From assembly GCA_029891385.1 (NCBI GenBank), contig CM057233.1, forward strand, positions 13,767,460 through 13,831,459: a stretch of 64,000 bases of DNA, written 5' to 3'. The notes under the pieces were generated by a model. It did not search any database, had not been told where the DNA came from, and saw only the letters and a program-made list of their open reading frames with translations. A program made the translations under genes and the position numbers. The DNA comes from Erythroxylum novogranatense. Lineage: Eukaryota > Streptophyta > Magnoliopsida > Malpighiales > Erythroxylaceae. Every line of letters starts with the position of its first letter. The stretch's first letter is position 1. Below are positions 57,550 to 64,000 of this stretch, one piece after another.

Positions 57550-58790
57550 TTTCTTTTCTTTTTCTTACCCCTTTTTTCATTCATTCATTTTTTTACTTGT
57601 TTATTTATATATCTAAAACAAGAAAATCAAGAGAAGAGAAATATAGGAGAAATAAAAATTTCTACAACTATACCCATCCTTAATGCAATAGCCAACTATA
57701 TGCTATAATTTCCCCACACTTATTCCCTAAACCTAATTATGTCCATTCAAATGCTCAACTTGCCTTATGGAAGGTACAACGAAGAGGATAGATAATCAAG
57801 GTCAAGGCTCATATTTGGGTTTAAAGAACGAAAAGGTTTCATGTTATGCTAAAAGGATGTTCACTAAAGGTAACATCATGGTGGCCATTTAAGAAAAAGG
57901 GGTTAATGCTAATTGCCTTCATCATTTCAATATTTGTATAAGATTATCTGATCTCAACTAGTATTTTCAAGCAAGTTCTTGAGTTCTTAATCATGAAAGA
58001 ATACTCTCAATAAAGAATACTTGAATTTGGTGTTTAATATTTAAAAAAGGCTCAAATTCTTACCAAATTAAAAATGTCATTTATCCATCACAATAAGCTA
58101 ATGTCCTTTTAATCAAAATCTAAGTCAACCAGTCTAAGCATGCAAGTCATATTATGCAATTTCTAATCCTGATCAAGTTTATTTCATGACTATGCATCTC
58201 TAACTATTAAATAGGAAAAACACACATAACAAACACTTTTTTTACCACTACTTCCCCCCATGCTTAAATATCACACTATTCTTAAAGTGATACATCAAAA
58301 TAAAAGAGGTGTCTAAGACAAAAGACAAAAATTAACACGAATAAGGAAAAGCTTTAAAATCTAAAAGACATTAAACGAACAAGTCATAAAGAAAATGACA
58401 TAAATACGATTCGAATGTGGGGGTGATCAGACGTTGAACTGGTGTGGAACGTGGTGTACTAGATCGAGGAATTAACACAACTATAAGAAAAACAAATAGA
58501 AGAGATGGAAGAGTAAGCCTGCACACACACACAAAAAACAAAGTTAAGGTTCACTAAGAAAAATAACTACCAACAGATAATTGAAAAATAAATAGAAATT
58601 AAATGGGTTGCTTCTTTAACGTCATATAGCTGGACGCCTCAATGGTCATGCTCAAGTTGGGTAGTTCAAAGTGATTGATTCAGCCGGTTCCTTGTTTTCA
58701 TTCAAATTTGCCTCCAAGAATCTCCCAAATACTTCCTCAGTTGCATCCTTAGTTATGTCCATTAGCAATTAGTAGCATTCATCACTCTCC
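57550..58790 (-). other. 3' noncoding region of element G (right part)
   Basis: Another TTTCCCCACACTTA word occurs at about 57710. The sequence is AT-rich and runs without RT, RNase H or integrase motifs up to the protease, so element G, like E, lacks most of pol. Confidence 0.6.
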
Positions 58791-59230
58791 TTAACCAAGT
58801 CTAGCTTCTTTTCTTCTTCTTCCTGCAGGGTGAAATGAAAAATTCAAAATTAACTTGATCAAAGAATAGTCTTCAAAAATGGTAGAAGTAGGAATAGGTT
58901 CAACATTAAAGATTGAAAACTCTATGGTTTCTCCTAAGACAGTCATGGTCAATTTCACATTCTTCATATCGACCAAAGTGTTAATGGTGGCCATAAAAGG
59001 CCTCCCTAGGAGTATGGAGTGCTCTTTTTGTTTCTCCTTCACTTCCCCCATGTGTAGCAAAACAAATTCTACGAGAACAATCAATCCTCTAACTATCACT
59101 AACACGTCCTCCATTATTCCTTTTGGATAGTAGATTGACCTATCAATCAATTGCAAACACATGTTCATAGGTCTTAATTATCCTAGATCCAATTTCTCAT
59201 AAAATACAGTGAGCCATAAGGTTTACGCTC
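58791..59230 (-). pseudogene. Aspartic protease of element G
   Basis: The minus frame from 59168 reads LQLIDRSIYYPKGIMEDVLV, then VEFVLLHMGEVKEKQKEHSI and LLGRPFMATINTLVDMKNVK, the Athila-like protease after its active site. Upstream (59230-59170) is decayed. The frame runs past the domain into a short tail and ends at 58791. Confidence 0.75.
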
Positions 59231-60015
59231 ACTTTAAGATCAAACATATCCTTAAACTCATGACCATTACCTAGTGATACTTTCACAATAAAACTTCTGA
59301 GGTCTTTTAGTTTAAGGGTAAATGATGCTATAAAGTTGCATTTGCTATTTTTGAAACTAACAACTTTTCATTAAGCTCAAACTTTCATTTTTTAATGCTT
59401 AGTACCTTCAAGAACTTGAAATAAGCTGGAATGTTCTTAATCACTTCTAACAAGGTAATATTAACATTGACCTTAGAAAGCATGCTATATAGATAGGAAA
59501 AATTCTCATCTTGTTTCAATTCCTTAAGGTCGCTTGGATGAGTAATTCGTGGTTGATAAAGATCTGTCAACTTTTGCAGTTTTTATCCTTCATTTCCCAT
59601 GATGTCATGCTTAAGTTGTTTACCCTTTTGAATGTGACTTGAAGAGTTTCCCCCATTGCTTTTCTCATTCTAATCATCTTCTTCTTTTGTGAGGCTTTCC
59701 TTCTCTTGGTTATTAGTATCAGATAGCTCAAAAGGAAACTCAACATAATTGTTAATCACTTTACCACTTCTGAAAACGGTAATTGCTTAGGCTTGCTTGG
59801 GTTGACTTGGCAAACTTCCCTTTTAATTATTATGCATTTGAACTGCAAGTTGTTCCACTTGAATCTTAATCCTTTTGAAAAATGGTTCTAAGGAGTCAAA
59901 TCTCTTGTTGTTCGTTTCTTGATTATGAGTTGTGACCTGGATGAATGCATTCAAGATTTCCTCCAAGGAAGGCTTTCTCGATAGGTTGTCATTTGATGAT
60001 TGCCCTTATAAAAAG
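59231..60015 (-). pseudogene. gag: gag C-terminal remnant of element G
   Basis: Minus frames contain DENFSYLYSMLSKVNVNITLL and VIKNIPAYFKFLKVL (59520-59400), the block just before protease in Athila-like elements (compare LLDLMKRVPTYAKYLKDL in element C). Upstream, to about 60010, lies decayed linker and NERRFDSLEPFFKRIK-like sequence. The N-terminal gag and the leader are missing. Confidence 0.68.
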
Positions 60016-60223
60016 TTTAGCATCTAAAAATTACGGTATTATGGTTAGGTGACAATAGCGCATTGTAACACTAATCAAAATAAACTAGACTACTACAACA
60101 ACATTGGTGAGTCTAGGTTGATCCCACAAAGCGTGTGTGTAAAGTTATTGAAATGAAATTAAATGGTGTTTAAAATATGGGGGGTTTGATTGGTTAATCA
60201 AACAAGAAAATAAAATGAAGCTA
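60016..60223 (-). repeat. U5-like LTR fragment of element G
   Basis: CTAAAAATTACGGTA and GGTTGATCCCACAAAG echo the words at 50572-50640 in the opposite LTR of G. It is cut at 60223 by LTR H. Confidence 0.4.
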
Positions 60224-61159
60224 TGTAACATCCCGACCCTAATGGGAAGGGTATATGATTCTATTTGGTCAGGCTAGTAATTTGCATTTCATATTTCTGA
60301 TGTGAACATTTATTTGGCCTCTGATTGTAGAGGACTGAGTCTTTTGGAACATGCACATATAGGTACATGCATTCATGACTTTTCCCAGCATTTGATTTTG
60401 TAAATGATTTGAATTGTGAATTTGCGAGATAATTAGATTGGATTATGATATATTGTGAATTATGGAATAATTGGGTGTGAATGGTGAAATTGGAATTGTG
60501 TTAGAATGATTGCAAAGTGACAGTGATAGTTAGGATAAGTTTCTGGAATAATTAGGAGAAAATATCCGGACCGGAAATTCTCCGAGTGGCGGACCGATTG
60601 ACTGAATAGGACCGAAATAATTGTCCAATGGCTATGGAAATTTAGATATACGATCTTGGAATTTAATATGTTGAGCCATTGAGATTTTGAGATGAGTGGA
60701 CTGATTAGAAAGTTAAATGTTTTGGGAGGAAAAATGATAAGAGGTTTATTGTTCTGTATCTATATATATATATCTCTTACGTTTGAAAAAAAGAAAAGAA
60801 AACAGAAATTGTTTCTCCTCCCTAGGGTTCGATCCTCTTCTCCTTCGATTGAGCTTCGTTTCTTTCTTCCTGCTTGATCCTTGCTTGTTTGCTTTCTTTC
60901 TTACGTACTAAGACCAACTCTAATCCTTGAAAGGATGAAGGATCATGAGATTTCGGTGAAAATCGTGATTGTTAGTCTTGGAAGAATTTTGAAAGATTTG
61001 AGATTTAAGCTTCATTCGGTAAGTTTATGATTTCATGTTGTGATTATTGTGTTTAAAGCATGCATAGGGTTAATTGTTAAAGATTTGAGTGTTTTAGTTG
61101 AGTTAATCTGGATTTTAGAGAGAAAGAGGAAAAGAAATCGGAGAAGACGAACTAGGGTC

Positions 61160-61262
61160 ACACGTCGCGACGAATAAATATTTAGACGTCGCGACGAGGA
61201 AAGTGCTTAGACGTCGCAGAGGCGTCAGACGTCATGGCGAGCCACTCCACCGCGTCATGGCG
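61160..61262. repeat. CGTCGCGACG palindrome cluster in LTR H
   Basis: Two perfect CGTCGCGACG copies, then ACGTCGCAGAGGCGTC, GACGTCATGGCGAG and CGCGTCATGGCGAG variants. Same motif as LTR F, but the number and spacing of copies differ. Confidence 0.85.
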
Positions 61263-62186
61263 AGGAACAGTTTCTGATGTGTTTTAATTGGGTTTTTGAG
61301 GTATAACTAATTGTGTAGACCTCCAATTGAGGTGAGGTTTGATTTGCTATGATCTAGTGAATAAGAGTTTGATTTCAGGTTTTAGAGATCTCATTTAGTG
61401 AAAGAAAGTTATGAATGTGATTGTATTGCTACCTAAGGATAGTTTCCTGATGATTGGGTTATAATTATGAGAATTTTGAATATATGAATTCAGTGTAATT
61501 GGAGTCTTTATTAAGTGAATTTGATTTAGTTCAAAATGAAAATTGGTTTTGAGATCTTGTGAGCTTAGTTTAGTGCATATGAATTGACAAATGGAACTAA
61601 TTGGTATAAACGAAATTGGTGAGTTCTATGGCGTGTTATTGAATTGAAATGAGCCGATAGTGATCACTGAGTAAAAGAAAGTGGAAAGTGGGAAATGGTA
61701 CCGGGAAAATCATGAATAGGCATATTACATCTATTATTCAAGGCATGTGCATCATTAATTATTTTTGACTTTGCATTTTGTAATGAATGAAATTGATTGA
61801 TTGTTATAGAGCCGATTGATCGATAATCCACGGACAGTGCTGGAGCTTCCAGGCAACAGCTAGGAAGTTCAGGTGAGTAACCTAGTTAGTTCCTCAGCCT
61901 TTATATGTTTAATATCTTGCCATTATGCCATGTGGAGAGAATGGAGGGATGTATGTGTTTGTTTTGATTGATTTCGGACCACGGGTGTCCGAAGTATTTG
62001 AATGGGATATTGAAGTGCAAAATGTGAATGCTACTGTGAAATGATTGGAAATGTTATTTGATACATGTGTATTGTCTATAGAGATATGAATGAACGCGTG
62101 AAATCCATAATTGGTTAATAAAGAATGGTTGTGACTGGAGCATATTCTGATTGGAGCTATAAGCTCATCAATTGTGAAAAGAGAAT

Positions 62187-62337
62187 AGTGCATACCCAAA
62201 GGGCTCTCCTATCCCTAATGTGAGCGAGCAGTAGTGCATACCCAGGGGGCTCTCCTACTTGCTTAAAATGTGATTACTATGAATGAACCGAGCTTTGAGC
62301 TCGAGGGGAGTCAGTGTATACCCCGAGGGCTCTCCTA
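62187..62337 (+). repeat. Three copies of a 25-bp repeat in LTR H
   Basis: AGTGCATACCCAAAGGGCTC plus TCCTA occurs at 62187, and close variants at 62233 and 62313. LTR F has two copies at the same place. Confidence 0.85.
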
Positions 62338-62556
62338 CTCCCTAAGTGTATTTGAATTCTGTTCCGTTAAGCGCCCAGTCACAACTCAAAGTAAAACAAT
62401 GGAAACTTTGGAAAGAGATTTGTGTGAAGTGTTGTTATGTATGTGAATCGTGTGAAAGGCGATACGCCTTGTATGTGTACAAATTGGCAATGCCTGAGTT
62501 GATTTGGAATGTGATAATATGTGATAAGATGTGAATTGTTTGGTTATGCACGCATT

Positions 62557-64000
62557 GTGTTGGACCCCGATCTTTCAGTGGAAATTAGAAATATGAAAAT
62601 GAAAATTTGATAAGAGTTTTTGTATATGAATGGAGTTATAGATATTTTTGCCTTAAGGAAATTGATGAGAAAAGATTTGTTTGATTAGATAACTTTGGGT
62701 TTCAAATAGATTTGTATGGATTATGAAAGTTCAAGTGGATTGAAATGGAAGTTGAAATTAAGAAATAGAAAGTGAAAGTGTAAGATTTTGAAGAAATTAG
62801 AAAGCAAAGACAATTTGTTTGGTTATGCATGTGGTGTTTTAAGTTAGATTATTGTAAGAATAAGATTTCATTCATATGTGGAGAATGATGGAGTTTTGTA
62901 TCTTTTGTACTTGGACTTGAATACTGATGTTGTAGCATGGCTTAGAATGCCATTTAATTTTATAAACATTTATCTTATGATGTTAATGAGACATGGATTT
63001 ATATATGGATATGAAAGATCAATTGTGTAAGAATATCAATTGTGTATAGATTTGTGTGTTTTGTGTTTGAGAGGATTTAGTTGAAGAGCTTGTGGTGATG
63101 TGTTGATATGTGAAGTTGATGTGTTGGAATAGGGTTTAGAAACTTCAATAGCAAATCTGTACTGATCTAGAGATATTTGGCCAAAGTGGTCTTAATGAAA
63201 GTTGTAGTTCATGTTGCCAGCTTTCTAACGCCATAAAGTATGCAATTTTTCGATATCTGGGCAAGAAGTTATGATAAATTGAAGTTTAGATATTGCTTAG
63301 GTGATTGCTAAACGGGTAAAAACTTTGATTGAAAAATTGACTTAACTAGAGGTTGAAGTTACTTTGGAGTTCTTTATGAACATTGTAGAGGTTGTTTTAT
63401 TTTTCCATTGATATAAAACATGAAAATATTGGACAAGAGAGTAGAAAGAGTGATCTTGGTATGAGTTGTGATAAGGAAAGATTTGGAGACAAGATTGGTA
63501 GTGATCTGAAAAATGTTCATTGAATATGCTTCAGTATTTTAACCATAACATTTTCTCTAGTAATCCAAACGAGATGATTCTTAATTTGGATTAAACTAGA
63601 GACATATGGATACATTTTGTAAGAAGACATCGAATTTCAATTATGTGCCTAAGAGTCTCAAATATTGTCATGAAGTTAAGAATTGGGTGCAGTGTTGGTG
63701 CAGGAATGAAAGTCTTATCTTCCGACTTTAGGGGCAATTTTGGAATTGATAAAGATAGATTTTGGCAAAATTTCCTTCTGGAAAGTAGTATATTTTTCTC
63801 TTAGCTTTCCAACGAATCAAATCGTGTCTAATTTGGAGTTCTGAGTAGAAGGTTATGATCTTTCTAAGTGTGGATGTTTTGGAGAAGGGGGTCAGACGAA
63901 ATTTTGCGTGCATGCGGCCGACGTCATCACGAGGCAATTTTTGCGTTCTGTACGACGCCATCACAGACAAAGTTTTATGTCTGTGCTGACGCCACCACAG
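62557..64000 (+). mobile_element. LTR I (5' part), continues past the window
   Basis: It starts TGTTGGACCCCGATC inside LTR H; the left flank is CATTG (62552-62556). It contains several degenerate modules with GTTGTAG, CTTTCCAACG and AAGTTATG words (63200-63270, 63380-63450, 63800-63860) and a CpG cluster from 63898. The far end is not in the window, so solo or full-length status is unknown. Confidence 0.78.
63898..64000. repeat. CpG cluster in LTR I (partial)
   Basis: Imperfectly palindromic words GCGTGCATGCGGCC, CCGACGTCATCACG, CGACGCCATCACAG and TGACGCCACCACAG. It runs off the window edge. Confidence 0.7.

Larger units (their letters stand above)
60224..62556 (+). mobile_element. LTR H, same family as solo LTR F, cut by LTR I
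   Basis: It starts TGTAACATCCCGACC, as does F read on the minus strand. It shares F's later blocks: TTCCAGGCAACAGCTAGGAA, then CAGGTGAGTAACCTAGTT (61871 on) and three copies of the GTGCATACCCAGGGGGCTC repeat. It carries the CGTCGCGACG cluster at 61160-61262 and a CGGTAAGTTT donor-like site at 61018. LTR I interrupts it at 62557, so its own end is not seen. It may be solo or the 5' LTR of an element beyond the window. Confidence 0.82.

Overview
The window is nuclear DNA of a eudicot plant. It is AT-rich, almost every open frame belongs to a decayed LTR retrotransposon, and the one host gene found has short introns with plant-type splice sites. The species cannot be told from the sequence. About 85% of the window is retrotransposon, much of it nested, and target-site duplications (TSDs) allow most nesting steps to be read directly.

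Left nest (1-34501). The oldest element is an Athila-type Ty3 retrotransposon on the minus strand: 5' LTR 33029-34501, PBS 33010-33026, gag-pol about 29005 down to 23610. A minus-strand SIRE-type Ty1/copia element (5' LTR 22721-23609; gag-pol and an env-like ORF down to 12825) sits in it. A plus-strand Tekay-type chromovirus (window start to 12824) sits in the env-like ORF of the copia element. Solo LTRs with 5-bp TSDs sit inside these hosts: 2100-3278 (AGTTC), 6990-9700 (GAATT), 17309-19988 (GTCGC) and 29577-32816 (TAAAA). The coding regions are broken by premature stops, and both Ty3 reverse transcriptases have lost the catalytic site.

Central island (34502-44520). This is low-copy-looking AT-rich DNA. 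It carries a three-exon minus-strand gene (38253-38837) for an 80-residue secreted precursor of a PSY-type tyrosine-sulfated peptide hormone, too short and too split to stand out as an ORF. It also holds a copia-type solo LTR (35848-37386), an unrecognised coding-like frame (about 40275-40663) and a decayed LINE ORF1 fragment (about 42100-42640).

Right nest (44521-64000). A plus-strand Athila-like element with gag and protease but no RT/RNase H/integrase (44521 to about 50540) is joined to a minus-strand element of the same reduced structure (about 50541-60223). The latter holds a 4.5-kb solo LTR (53005-57549, TSD TTTCT) and a plus-strand LTR (60224-62556), itself entered by another LTR (62557 to window end).

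Most unusual signal. LTR families that otherwise look unrelated each carry, in most cases just upstream of a shared motif, a short array of CpG-centred palindromes. The palindrome differs from family to family but is repeated within a family (AAGTCGACTT, CGTCGCGACG, GTCCGTTTAACGGAC, CACGATCGTG, TTCGCCGCGGCGAA and others). The same LTRs share degenerate modules and a conserved GTAAGT splice-donor-like site downstream of the presumed promoter.
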